This document shows, in pieces, positions 55,236 through 63,921 of a stretch of 64,000 nt of DNA (within the stretch, counting starts at the first letter, position 1; every line of letters starts with the position of its first letter). The stretch is taken from positions 2,604,001 to 2,668,000 of the forward strand of contig NZ_JACHMN010000003.1 in the NCBI RefSeq assembly GCF_014204945.1, written 5' to 3'. The notes under the pieces were generated by a model. That model did no database searches. It was not told where the DNA came from and saw only the letters and a program-made list of their open reading frames with translations. The DNA is from Allocatelliglobosispora scoriae. GTDB taxonomy: Bacteria; Actinomycetota; Actinomycetes; Mycobacteriales; Micromonosporaceae. Made by a program: the position numbers and the translations under genes.

Positions 55236-55898
55236 CTAGACCTGCGGCAGGCCCCACGGCTGGATCCGCTTCGCCGTCGGGGAGGTCTGCATGCGGATCT
55301 GCTGCGGCTTGGCGGCGATGGGCGGTGCCAGCGTCACCGCCAGCTCGACGTTCACGATGCCGACCGGGTCCGCCGAGGGAGCCTGCGCGATGGTGAGGCC
55401 GAGCTCCGTCCCGCTGGTCTTGCCGAGCAGGGCGTAGATCGCGGGCGTGGCTGCGGAGCCGAAGCCGCCGGCACCGGGCGCGCCGGGCTTCACCGCACCG
55501 CCGGGCGCCGTGCCGGCAAACGTGGCGAAGCTCGGGTAGTAGGCGTTGGTGACCGGGTCGTACTCGTAGACGACGACGGCGATCGACATGACCGTCCTGG
55601 TCAACGGCCGGGCGGCCAGCATCCTCAGCTGCCGCGCGTTCGCCGCCGATACCCGGCCGCGCAGCGCGATGTTCTCGGTCGGCAGCGTCGACCAGTCCAC
55701 ATGCGACAGCACTGCGACCGCCTGGCCGGTCGGGGTGACGGGGGAGCCCGGCGGCCTCGGATCGGTCACCGTGATGTCCGGCGCGATGGTGGAGTCGCCG
55801 ATCGTCCACCCGACGATGCGCCCGTACGGGCGGTGCGTGGCCGGTGTGGAGTCGTAACCCTGCGCGACGTCCAGATCCCGGGCGTATTCGACCGTCAT
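55236..55898 (-). CDS. Unrecognised soluble protein
   Basis: 220 residues, mostly beta-strand-like: AQGYDSTPATHRPYGRIVGW, then NARQLRMLAARPLTRTVMSI, and the C-terminal end KPQQIRMQTSPTAKRI. No signal peptide, membrane segment or known motif. ATG 55898 is used; an upstream in-frame start adds 17 Arg-rich residues that do not look like protein. Its stop lies 3 bp from the convergent kinase's stop. Function unknown. Confidence 0.7.
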   Translation of the reverse strand: MTVEYARDLDVAQGYDSTPATHRPYGRIVGWTIGDSTIAPDITVTDPRPPGSPVTPTGQAVAVLSHVDWSTLPTENIALRGRVSAANARQLRMLAARPLTRTVMSIAVVVYEYDPVTNAYYPSFATFAGTAPGGAVKPGAPGAGGFGSAATPAIYALLGKTSGTELGLTIAQAPSADPVGIVNVELAVTLAPPIAAKPQQIRMQTSPTAKRIQPWGLPQV

Positions 55899-56068
55899 GG
55901 TTCCGCTGCCTCTCCTGTCGTGCCTGCCGGGGCGCTCGACCGAGCACACCGCTGCGATGGTCCGGAGATACAGAGCGGCGCCGACGACGCCGTGATACGG
56001 CGAGTCCGAGACACGACAGTCCCGGCCGTCGCCCTGGTGGGCGGGGCCGGGATGGCGTGGCGGCGGTC

Positions 56069-56662
56069 CTACTTCAGGACGGGGTACCGCTGGACGATCG
56101 CGAGGTTGCCCCAGAGCCGGCCGAGGCCGAGGGTGTCACCGGCGTTGACCAGGGCGAGCGCGGCCAGCAGGCCGGCGTAGATCAGGTGGTCGTCCATGAA
56201 GAGGTTGTTCTCCGGAGGCAGGACGACCGTCCACATCATGACCGTGAGCAGGCCGCCGGCGACCGCGGCGAACCGCATGCCGATGCCGGTGACGAGGGCG
56301 GCGCCGACCCCGAGCAGGGCGAGCATGAACAGCCAGTTGGTGACGGGGTGCCCGGCGATGGCGTGGTAGAAGTCGGTGAACGGGCCCGCGGCGCCGTTCT
56401 TCAGGAAGCCCATCGTCGGGTTGCCGCCGTTGATCCAGGCACCCTTGGCGGTGGTCTCGTGGCCGAGGCCGAACACCTTGTCCAGAAAGGCCCACAGGAA
56501 GACGAAGCCGAGGCCCAGGCGCAGCCCGGCGAAGACGTACCGGGCGGCCTTCTGCGCCGGGGTCTCGATCGATGTGGTCTCGATCGGTGCGGTGGCCGGG
56601 CCTGCGGCGTCGAAGCGGTTCGTGACTCCGTGGGCGGCCGGGCGGTGCGTCGTTGCGGTCAT
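56069..56662 (-). CDS. DoxX-like membrane protein
   Basis: 197 residues. A soluble N-terminus of about 45 residues is followed by four membrane helices. The DoxX pattern is visible in YVFAGLRLGLGFVFLWAFLDK and WLFMLALLGVGAALVTGIGM. Some relatives are thiosulfate:quinone oxidoreductase subunits; others act in redox homeostasis. ATG 56662 is chosen. A DevR-box-like site (56749-56762) lies 87 nt upstream, suggesting hypoxia-type control. Confidence 0.85.
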   Translation of the reverse strand: MTATTHRPAAHGVTNRFDAAGPATAPIETTSIETPAQKAARYVFAGLRLGLGFVFLWAFLDKVFGLGHETTAKGAWINGGNPTMGFLKNGAAGPFTDFYHAIAGHPVTNWLFMLALLGVGAALVTGIGMRFAAVAGGLLTVMMWTVVLPPENNLFMDDHLIYAGLLAALALVNAGDTLGLGRLWGNLAIVQRYPVLK

Positions 56663-56748
56663 GTCCGTGTCCTTTCCGTGCGTCGTTGTCAGCTCCATTC
56701 CACTGCCTGCACCGGTCCGGCAGCAGTGCCGCCGTACCCGACTGCGAC

Positions 56749-56762
56749 GGGACCATCGGCCC
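56749..56762. promoter_or_regulatory. DevR-box-like site upstream of the DoxX gene
   Basis: GGGACCATCGGCCC keeps the GGGAC-N4-GGCCC pattern of DevR/DosR sites, 87 bp from the DoxX start and before the frameshifted gene's end. Confidence 0.5.
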
Positions 56763-56814
56763 CCGCCGTGAGGGCCGGTCGGGCGGCACTGCCGACCACG
56801 ATCGCCGCAAGTCT

Positions 56815-57056
56815 TCAAGAGTCGGTCCTAAAGACCGCGTAACCGGCGCGCAGCAGCATCTGCGGCGGCCCGGACGGGCACAGGGTCTCGTCGGCGGCGC
56901 CGACGAGCCGGTCACCCGAGAGCTCCTCCTCCGGCGGGGGCCGCCACCGTGTGCCCGCCGACCGACACCCTGGCCGGCAGGTCCGGATCGTGGCGGTCGG
57001 AACGCCGCCCGCACCGCGTGGCGCAGGTCGGTGGCGGCGGTGACGGGCGTGGTCAT
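56815..57056 (-). pseudogene. Small gene broken by frameshifts
   Basis: A normal start (MTTPVTAATDLRHAVRAAF) reads into frame C (DPDLPARVSVGGHTVAAP) and then into frame B (EEELSGDRLVGAADETLC, then GPPQMLLRAGYAVFR) before the stop at 56815. The three pieces look like one continuous ~80-residue protein cut by two shifts. The span of 242 bp is not divisible by three. I do not recognise the family. A DevR-like site lies 36 bp upstream of the start, so it may be a degenerate dormancy gene. Confidence 0.5.
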
Positions 57057-57091
57057 GGTTCTACCGTGACCGGCCGCACCCGTCCTGATCA

Positions 57092-57105
57092 GGGCCGCAA
57101 GGCCC
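57092..57105. promoter_or_regulatory. DevR-box-like palindrome
   Basis: GGGCCGCAAGGCCC (minus strand GGGCCTTGCGGCCC) fits the DevR pattern GGGCC-TTnn-GGCCC closely. It lies 36 bp upstream of the broken gene starting at 57056 and 91 bp before the DUF5713-like gene on the other strand. Confidence 0.5.
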
Positions 57106-57195
57106 GTCCCTGTCGGGACCCCGCCGGCCGGGACCGGAGGCGGCGCCTGACCGCGCGGGTGAGACGATGGGCGCCCCTGCGGGCGAGGAGAGAAC

Positions 57196-57534
57196 GTGCC
57201 GGTCAACCAGCAAGTGGCGGGATATTCGTTTCTCGCGGAGATGTACCAGGACGGCTACTACCCCGATCACGTCGTCGATCTGGGCACGGCGATCCTGGTC
57301 CGGATGTGTGACCGCATCGAAGCGGAACAGCCCGCCGATCTGACGGCGCTCTACGCGATCACGCATGCGGCGACCGAGGAGTTCAACGACCTCGAGCAGG
57401 TTTTCGACGAGGCGGGCAGCGAGATCGAGACCGTGGCCCGGGACGCGATCGGCATGGACTTCCACTTCGTCGCCACCGCCTACGGGTTCGCCGACGCCGA
57501 CATCGAGGAGCTGATCGCCACCCGCGAATGGTGA
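57196..57534 (+). CDS. DUF5713-like protein
   Basis: 112 residues with the family pattern: SFLAEMYQDGYYPDHVVDLG, then YAITHAATEEFNDLEQVFDE, GSEIETVARDAIGMDF and the ending AYGFADADIEELIATREW. The family is common and of unknown role. The GTG start at 57196 follows a GGAGAG-type ribosome site (AGGAGAGAAC). Confidence 0.85.
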   Translation: MPVNQQVAGYSFLAEMYQDGYYPDHVVDLGTAILVRMCDRIEAEQPADLTALYAITHAATEEFNDLEQVFDEAGSEIETVARDAIGMDFHFVATAYGFADADIEELIATREW

Positions 57535-57556
57535 CCGGGCGGCGGTGAGCCGTCGG

Positions 57557-59824
57557 TCAGGGGTATGTGCCGATCAGCTCCCCGCCGGACGCTGCGGTAA
57601 CGCTGATGGGAAGCCGGCAGCGCACGACCGTGCCCCGGGGCGACGCGGCGGTGATGGCCACCTTGCCGCCGAGTTCCAGGCAGCGCTCGCGGATGCTGGT
57701 CAGGCCCATCCCGGGCCGGTAGTCCGGTGCCAGGCCCCGGCCGTCGTCGGTGACCTCGATGTGCAGGTCCCCGTCCCGCCAGACCCGGATCGCGCAGGTC
57801 TCGGCCGACGCGTGCCGGACCACGTTGGTGAGCGCCTCCGAGACGATGCGGTAGGCGGCCACCTCCACCGCCGCCGCGATCGGGTCGGCGCCGACCGAGC
57901 AGTCCAGGTGCGTGCGGAGGCCGCCGCCGAGCCGGTCGACCAGCTCGCGCAGGGCCGCGCTCAGGCCGAGATGGTCGAGCACGGTGGGGCGCAGTCCGTC
58001 GACGAGCTGGCGGATGTCCCCGACCACGGCTCGGTGGACCTGCGCGAGGTCGGCGAGGATGCGCTCGGCCGCCGCCGGGTCGGAGCGGATCAGGGAGCGG
58101 CCCAGCTCCAGCCGCATCGATGCCGACGCGAGGGTCGGACCGAGGCCGTCGTGGATCTCGCGGCGCAGCCTGCGGCGCTCCTCCTCCAGCACGGTCACGG
58201 TGCCCTCCAGCGTCCGCTGCAGCCGGGCGGCGAGCAGCAGGCCGTGCGCGGTGGTGCTGACCTGGCGGGCGAGCCCGCCGAGCAGGCGCCGGTCGGAGGG
58301 GCCGAACGGCTCCCGGTCCGGCCCGGGGTCGAGGACCAGTTGGCCGATCGGTTCGCCGTCGTGGCTGAGCACGAGCCTGGTCGCGGTAGGCCCGGCCACG
58401 CCGTGGCTGCTGGAGGGCAGCGCCAGGCCCGGCACCTCGATCGCCGCATGGGTCAGCCGCAGGGCTCGCACCAGGGTCGAGACGAGCTGGTGCAGTGCGG
58501 TCTCGGCCGAGTGCGCCGACTCCAGCCGCTGGCCGATCTGCCGCAGCACCTCGTAGGGGTCCTCCCGCTCGCCGTAGACCAGGCGGCTCACCGCCCGCCG
58601 CAGGGCTGTCCGGGCGGCGGAGAAGGAGAGGGCGACCATGACGGCGAGCAGCACCGGAGCGAACCCGAGGCGGGTGTCGAACGCCTCGCTCAGCAGCGCG
58701 GCGATCCCCAGGTAGACACCGATCAGCGTGATGGTGACCAGCCCGTAGACCAGGGAGCGGCGCAGGATGAGCTGGATGTCCCACAGGCGGTGGCGCAGCA
58801 CCGCCGCGGCGAGCAGCAGCAGGGCCGGGAGCCACACGATGGTGAGGTACTCCCACGGGATCAGCGGGCGCCCGATGATCTGCTCGGGGAGGCGGCCGAG
58901 CAGCAGGTACCCGCCGGCGAGCACGACCAGGCCGTAGCTGACCAGGCGCATGCGCTGGCGGGCTGCGGGGTCGCGGGCCAGTACATAGCTGACGATCACG
59001 GCGGCGAGGACGAGGAGCGGGAAGAACTCGGCGGCGGGCACCGACACCCCGAGCAGGGTCCAGGTCCGGCGCAGTCCGTGCGCCGTCGGCAGCGCGTGCG
59101 CCACCACCATCGCGTACGCGGCGAACGGCAGCACGTAGGCGAGCGCTGTCAGCCAGGGGCGGCGGCGCAGCACCGGCCAGGTCTGCGGGAAGGAGATGGC
59201 GAAGTGCAGCAGGCATGCCCACAGCAGACAGTTGACGACCTCGGCCGCCGTGGAGACCCACAGCCGTCCCGTCGCCACCTCGATCGCCTGGGTGCCGTAC
59301 ATGTGGGAGGCGTACCCGATGAACTGCAGGACGGCGACGAGGTAGAGGGTGACCGCGGCCGGGTCGCGCGGGCGCCGGGCGACGACGAGTGCCGGGAGCA
59401 GGACCATGAAGAGGATGTAGGGCAGGGTGTGCGCGTTGCGTTCCGCCAGGGCCGGGAACGGGTAGTCGGTCAGCGTGACCGGCACGTCGAGCCGGACGCC
59501 CGCGCGGTCCACCGTGTAGACGACGGTGTCGCCGATGACCGGCCGCGGGTCGGCGAGGGAACCCGAGGCGAGGGGGCGGCCGTCGATGGCGACCACCGTG
59601 TCGCCGGCCCGTAGCGGTGTGTCCGCACCGACCGCGACGGTCAGCACCACCCCGTCCGCGCGCCAGGTGCGGGAGTCGGTGTTGATGGAGGTCCCGTCGG
59701 ACGGGTGCCCGGCCCGCGCCGCCCACAGCCAGCCCAGGGCGAGCAGCGCGAGCAGCGCCGCGAGGACCATCCGCACGATCCAGGCGCGGCCGGATCGGCC
59801 GCGCGGCTCGACTACGCCTGTCAT
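57557..59824 (-). CDS. Sensor histidine kinase with extracytoplasmic PDZ-like domain, 7TM region and GAF
   Basis: 755 residues. An N-terminal helix (about 15-35) is followed by a PDZ-like extracytoplasmic domain (ADTPLRAGDTVVAIDGRPL). A block of about seven helices covers 130-380, then a GAF-like domain to ~520. The HisKA_3 box RRLRREIHDGLGPTLASAS has His558, and the HATPase includes TDDGRGLAPDY and GMGLTSIRER. Such a combination suggests sensing at or in the membrane. The response regulator at 59927 is divergent and must be the partner. ATG 59824 follows no strong ribosome site. Confidence 0.88.
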   Translation of the reverse strand: MTGVVEPRGRSGRAWIVRMVLAALLALLALGWLWAARAGHPSDGTSINTDSRTWRADGVVLTVAVGADTPLRAGDTVVAIDGRPLASGSLADPRPVIGDTVVYTVDRAGVRLDVPVTLTDYPFPALAERNAHTLPYILFMVLLPALVVARRPRDPAAVTLYLVAVLQFIGYASHMYGTQAIEVATGRLWVSTAAEVVNCLLWACLLHFAISFPQTWPVLRRRPWLTALAYVLPFAAYAMVVAHALPTAHGLRRTWTLLGVSVPAAEFFPLLVLAAVIVSYVLARDPAARQRMRLVSYGLVVLAGGYLLLGRLPEQIIGRPLIPWEYLTIVWLPALLLLAAAVLRHRLWDIQLILRRSLVYGLVTITLIGVYLGIAALLSEAFDTRLGFAPVLLAVMVALSFSAARTALRRAVSRLVYGEREDPYEVLRQIGQRLESAHSAETALHQLVSTLVRALRLTHAAIEVPGLALPSSSHGVAGPTATRLVLSHDGEPIGQLVLDPGPDREPFGPSDRRLLGGLARQVSTTAHGLLLAARLQRTLEGTVTVLEEERRRLRREIHDGLGPTLASASMRLELGRSLIRSDPAAAERILADLAQVHRAVVGDIRQLVDGLRPTVLDHLGLSAALRELVDRLGGGLRTHLDCSVGADPIAAAVEVAAYRIVSEALTNVVRHASAETCAIRVWRDGDLHIEVTDDGRGLAPDYRPGMGLTSIRERCLELGGKVAITAASPRGTVVRCRLPISVTAASGGELIGTYP

Positions 59825-59926
59825 CGGTCTCCAAGATGGGGCGGTCCCGGGACGGCTGACCCATTGACGTCGGGACGGCGCCGACCGCATGGTGGTGCAG
59901 GTCCCAGCGCCGATCCGGAGGGTACC

Positions 59927-60601
59927 TTGCCCGATCAAGAAACGGCCGAGCCGTCCTTGGGCGTGCTCGTCGCCGACGACCACCCGATCTTCCTCGCCGG
60001 GATGCGGCAGCTGCTGGACGCGTACCCCGGACTGACCTGCGTCGGGGCCGTGACCTCGGGTGTCGAGGCGGTGCGGCTGGCGGTGCAGCGGCGCCCGGAC
60101 GTGGCCGTGCTCGACCTGGACATGCCGGATCTGTCCGGTGTGGAGGTGGTGCGGGCGATCGGCGAGCAGGCGCCCGGCATCGGGGTGCTGATGCTGACGA
60201 TGCTCGGCGACGACGAGTCGGTCTTCGCCGCGCTGCGCGCGGGCGCCCGGGGCTACCTGCTCAAGGGCGCGACCCCGGACGAGGTGGTGGCGGCGATCCG
60301 GTCCGTCGCGTCCGGCGGGGCCGTCTTCGGACCGAGCATCGCCGCCCGCATCGTCGAGTATTTCGCGGCTCGTCCGGCGGCTGCCGCGCCTGCCCTCGCA
60401 CTGCCGGAGCTCACCGAGCGGGAACGGGAGATCCTCGCGCACCTGGCCGACGGCGAGTCCAACGCGGCCATCGCCGCCCGTCTCTATCTGAGCCCGAAGA
60501 CGGTGCGCAACCACCTGTCCAACATCTTCACCAAGCTCCACGTGGCCGACCGTCATGCCGCCGCGCGGCGTGCCCGCGAGGCCGGTCTCGGCCGCCCATA
60601 G
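59927..60601 (+). CDS. NarL/LuxR-family response regulator
   Basis: 224 residues. Receiver domain GVLVADDHPIFLAG with phosphoacceptor Asp63 in AVLDLDMPDLSG, and LuxR HTH LTEREREILAHLADGESNAA then KTVRNHLSNIFTKLHV. The TTG start is supported by GGAGGG six nt upstream. It is divergent from the 755-residue kinase with a 102-bp shared promoter region, so the two form a two-component pair. Confidence 0.9.
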   Translation: MPDQETAEPSLGVLVADDHPIFLAGMRQLLDAYPGLTCVGAVTSGVEAVRLAVQRRPDVAVLDLDMPDLSGVEVVRAIGEQAPGIGVLMLTMLGDDESVFAALRAGARGYLLKGATPDEVVAAIRSVASGGAVFGPSIAARIVEYFAARPAAAAPALALPELTEREREILAHLADGESNAAIAARLYLSPKTVRNHLSNIFTKLHVADRHAAARRAREAGLGRP

Positions 60602-60610
60602 CCCTGAACG

Positions 60611-60646
60611 CGTCGTGGCCGCCCGGCGAACCGGACGGCCACGACG
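60611..60646. terminator. Hairpin between regulator and protease genes
   Basis: CGTCGTGGCCG (60611-60621) and its exact complement (60636-60646) with an inner CCGG/CCGG pair form a strong stem, just after the response regulator and before the end of the convergent protease gene. Confidence 0.85.
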
Positions 60647-60656
60647 GCGGTGGTGG

Positions 60657-63600
60657 TTACGGGGTGGTCTGCAGCCCCGCGGTCAGGCAGTCGACGTTGT
60701 CCGGCTCCCACACGTCGTAGACGACCCGCAGGAAGATCCCGCCGGTGCCGATGTGCCACCAGCCCAGGCTCGCCGCGAGATCGCGCGGCTGACCCGGATT
60801 GGTACGCGTGATGGTGAACCCGCGGATGCCGTCGTTGTAGACCGTCGCCGACGGCGGTGCGGGCGTGTTGTGCGCGCCCCCGGTGCCCCGCCAGTAGAGC
60901 AGTCCGCTGACCCGGTCGACGCTGCACCCCACGGGCATCGACAGGAACGCGTTGAGGACGGTGTTGCCGCGCGCCCCGTCGAAGATCACGGGCCAGTGCG
61001 CGAACCCCGACGCGCTGTAGAGGACCCGGCGGTGGACCGGTCCGAGCGGGGTGCGGCACTGCTCGTCGGTGACGCCCGCCGGCTTGTTGTAGGTTTCGAC
61101 GAGGTCGACGATGATCCGGCTGTCGCCGTCCTGCCAGGGGATGAAGAGCTCGATCACGGCTTCGCGTGCGGTCGGGTTGCTCGACGCCGCCCGCGACACC
61201 ACCCTCGCGTCCCACTCCCCGGCGAAGCTGATGCTCAGCCCGGCGGCGATGTTCGACGTCAGGACCTGCCCGGTCGACACGTCCCTGGCGACGAGGACCT
61301 GGTCGGCGATCGTGCACCCCCGGTAGAGGGTCTGGCCGCCGTAGACGGTGTACCGCAGGGTCCCGATGAACTCGACCCGCCAGCCGATGTCCTCGAACGC
61401 GGTGATGCCGACGGAGTCGAACGCCCGGGCGATGTGGTCGCACATGGCCGCCGTGAACGCGATCCCGCCCAGCGGCGATGTCACCGCGTCCTTGCACGTC
61501 GCGATGGTCTCGACCCGGTGGTCGAGCAGGGTCGATGTCGGGCCCAGCCGGCCGCTGACGAGGGTGGCGTAGGCGAGCTGCGCCATCGCGGGCCGTCCGA
61601 TGCCCGGGCTGCCGATCCCCGGGATGCCGCCGTCGGTGATCATGACAGCCGCCCGGTTGGGTACGCCAGCCGTCTGGTGCGTGCACGTCGGGCAGTACGG
61701 GTTGATCAGCGCGACGTGGTCCGGATCGCCGAACGCCATCGGGTTCTTCATGTCGCGGACCGCGCCGCCGGGGGAGTCCTCGGCGATGCGCCAGTCGGCG
61801 GCGTCGTTCTCGACGAGGTTGCCCATCAGATCGGCGTAGTGCTCGCCGAGGGCGCCGGCCTCACCGGTGGCGAGGAAGCCGGACGTGCTCTCGACGACGC
61901 CGTGGGTGAACTCGTGCGCCACGATGTCCTGCGAGACGATCTTGGGGCCGAGGTGCATCCGGATGTCGAGGCAGTCGACGTACCCGAAGAGCGGGTTCGG
62001 GTCGGCGGTCTGCCGGGGGAGTCCGGTCTCCTGCGGGGTCCGCCCGCACCACAGTCCGTTCTCCTCGTAGGACAGCCCGACGCGTACCTTCACGGCGGTG
62101 CCCTGGTTGTCGAAGCTGTTGCGCCCCAGCGACGTGTAGAACGCGTCGGTCGCGTTGAGGAAGCCCGACACCCGCAGCGAGTCGGGGTGCATGGTGTTGG
62201 CGGGGACCAGGGCCGTGCCCGGGGTGAGCGGTGCGGTGCCGGGCGCCTTCGTGATCTCGGGGCGGTCGAGCTGCTGCCCGTTGAGGATCGTGTAGGGCAC
62301 GGCGGGTGCGTGGGAGCCGAACGCGAACACCTCGGTGCCGCTGCCGCGGGCGTCGACATAGGAGATCCGGCCGGGCAGCGCGATGCGGTAGACGAGCCGC
62401 TCCTCGCCCGGGCGCAGGCTGGTGCCGGCGAACAGGTCGGCGGAGAGGACGACCAGCGAGGCCGTGGGCTGGACCGAGGACCACCAGAGGGCGAACTGCG
62501 ACAGGCAGAGCGCCTGGCCTTGGCAGACCACGGCACGGTACCGGTCGGCCGCGGTCAGGAGGGCCGCGGACGAGGTCACCGTGGCCTGCGGGTAGGCGGT
62601 GGGGAAGGTGACGAACCGGCCGCTGATCGACTCGGCGTGACCGTCGGCGGCGAGCGTGACCGTGAGGTGGGAGCCCTCGACCGGGAAGCCCGCGTAATAC
62701 TCCTGGAAGCGGACGGCGGTCCGGCCGCCGACATCCGTGGACTGCTGCGGGGCCTGCAGCGCCTGGGTGGGCCGCAGGGTGCCGTAGAGCTGCGCGAAGA
62801 GCGGCTTCGCCATGAGGTCGCGGGCCCGGGCGAGCGGTGTGGCTCCCTGCGTCGCGATGCCCAGGTGGCCCAGGCCCACCCAGGCGGGAGTGCGGGTCGC
62901 GGGGTCGAGGACGACCCGTTGCAGCCAGGCGACCGGGTTGACGAACTGGCATCCGGCGACCGACTTGTCGGTCAGGGTCAGGCCGGGACCGGTGGCGGCC
63001 ATGGTCGCGGTGCTCTGGTCGACCAGGTGGAAGCCGACCTGGTCGGGCTTGCCCTCCGTCCAGGCGGGGGTGCCGTAGAGCCACGCCAGACGCGGCGCGT
63101 GGGCGCCTCCGGTCAGGAAGTACGGGTCGAGGACGACCTGCGTCGGCTGCGGCAGTTCGGTGATGTCCGCGTCCTCGTAGCCCCGGGCGGCCTGGTAGGA
63201 CCGGACGACCTCGGCGGCCTTGCCGACATCGAGCCTGGTGGTGTTGACGTCGCCCAGCTTCTCGCCGGTCAGCTGGCCCGCGACACCCCGGATCAGGCCG
63301 GCGCGGGTGAGCACGACCGAGACGGCGGCGTTGGCGACCGGGAGCCGGTCGGCGGCGACCCGGCTGAAGGTCACCGCGGAGCAGTCGCCGCTGTCGACGA
63401 CCTTGGTGACGACGGTGTCGCGGATGTCGGCGAGGTTCCACAGCAGCCGGTTCTGGGTCAGGAACGCGGTGGCGTGCTCGGTGATCGACGCCTTCGGGTC
63501 CAGGCCGCTGGGGATCTCGAGCTCCAGCCGCCCGACCGTGCGGGCCTGCTGCCAGCTCTCGGCCCGCAGCTGTGTCGTCGACTTGGCGGCGAGCGTATCC

Positions 63601-63785
63601 AGGAGCTTGATCTGGTCCTTGGAGAGGTAGGGGTCCTTGCGGTAGTCGGTGCCGATGGTGGACTCCTGGCCCGGCTTGCCCTCGGCCTGGGCGGATCCGG
63701 CAGCCGTCACCGCCAGGGCCGCCACCAGGACGAGGCCGGCCGCGGCCGCCACGACCTGCCTTGATATACGAAAATGTCTCTGCAC
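60657..63785 (-). CDS. Secreted M4-like (thermolysin-fold) metallopeptidase homologue, 1042 residues
   Basis: Signal peptide RQVVAAAAGLVLVAALAVTA to an AQA site near residue 33, a long propeptide of the FTP/PepSY kind (TVGRLELEIPSGLDPKASI), then the zinc motif VAHEFTHGVVES (His624, Glu625, His628) and third ligand GEHYADLMG with Glu648. In thermolysin a later GGVH histidine stabilises the transition state; here the equivalent reads TDGGIPGIGSPGIG without it. A ~300-residue C-terminal beta-rich domain follows. Length is far above a typical M4 enzyme. GTG 63785 follows GGAG. Confidence 0.85.
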   Translation of the reverse strand: MQRHFRISRQVVAAAAGLVLVAALAVTAAGSAQAEGKPGQESTIGTDYRKDPYLSKDQIKLLDTLAAKSTTQLRAESWQQARTVGRLELEIPSGLDPKASITEHATAFLTQNRLLWNLADIRDTVVTKVVDSGDCSAVTFSRVAADRLPVANAAVSVVLTRAGLIRGVAGQLTGEKLGDVNTTRLDVGKAAEVVRSYQAARGYEDADITELPQPTQVVLDPYFLTGGAHAPRLAWLYGTPAWTEGKPDQVGFHLVDQSTATMAATGPGLTLTDKSVAGCQFVNPVAWLQRVVLDPATRTPAWVGLGHLGIATQGATPLARARDLMAKPLFAQLYGTLRPTQALQAPQQSTDVGGRTAVRFQEYYAGFPVEGSHLTVTLAADGHAESISGRFVTFPTAYPQATVTSSAALLTAADRYRAVVCQGQALCLSQFALWWSSVQPTASLVVLSADLFAGTSLRPGEERLVYRIALPGRISYVDARGSGTEVFAFGSHAPAVPYTILNGQQLDRPEITKAPGTAPLTPGTALVPANTMHPDSLRVSGFLNATDAFYTSLGRNSFDNQGTAVKVRVGLSYEENGLWCGRTPQETGLPRQTADPNPLFGYVDCLDIRMHLGPKIVSQDIVAHEFTHGVVESTSGFLATGEAGALGEHYADLMGNLVENDAADWRIAEDSPGGAVRDMKNPMAFGDPDHVALINPYCPTCTHQTAGVPNRAAVMITDGGIPGIGSPGIGRPAMAQLAYATLVSGRLGPTSTLLDHRVETIATCKDAVTSPLGGIAFTAAMCDHIARAFDSVGITAFEDIGWRVEFIGTLRYTVYGGQTLYRGCTIADQVLVARDVSTGQVLTSNIAAGLSISFAGEWDARVVSRAASSNPTAREAVIELFIPWQDGDSRIIVDLVETYNKPAGVTDEQCRTPLGPVHRRVLYSASGFAHWPVIFDGARGNTVLNAFLSMPVGCSVDRVSGLLYWRGTGGAHNTPAPPSATVYNDGIRGFTITRTNPGQPRDLAASLGWWHIGTGGIFLRVVYDVWEPDNVDCLTAGLQTTP

Positions 63786-63844
63786 GGGGATCTCCTCGAC
63801 GTCGGAACACGCCGAGGATGGTCGACCGCGATCACCGGGCGCAT

Positions 63845-63858
63845 GGGACACGTGTCCC
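63845..63858. promoter_or_regulatory. Perfect palindrome upstream of the metallopeptidase gene
   Basis: GGGACACGTGTCCC is a 14-bp perfect palindrome, 60 bp from the GTG at 63785. Its GGGAC-N4-GTCCC form fits DevR/NarL-type regulator sites; the neighbouring LuxR-type regulators are candidates. Confidence 0.45.
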
Positions 63859-63921
63859 GAATGGCGTCCCGACTTGCCCGGCCCGTCCCGGGCGGTGGCC
63901 CAGGATGATCCGCTCAGATGC

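Noticed and set aside
59849-59862. GGGACGGCTGACCC as a DevR-like site in the kinase/regulator promoter
   Set aside because: One half-site has a mismatch at a key position, so it was not listed as a feature.
60555-63764. A plus-strand frame of 1069 codons opposite the metallopeptidase
   Set aside because: The minus strand encodes a signal peptide, HExxH and zinc ligands; the plus frame has none.
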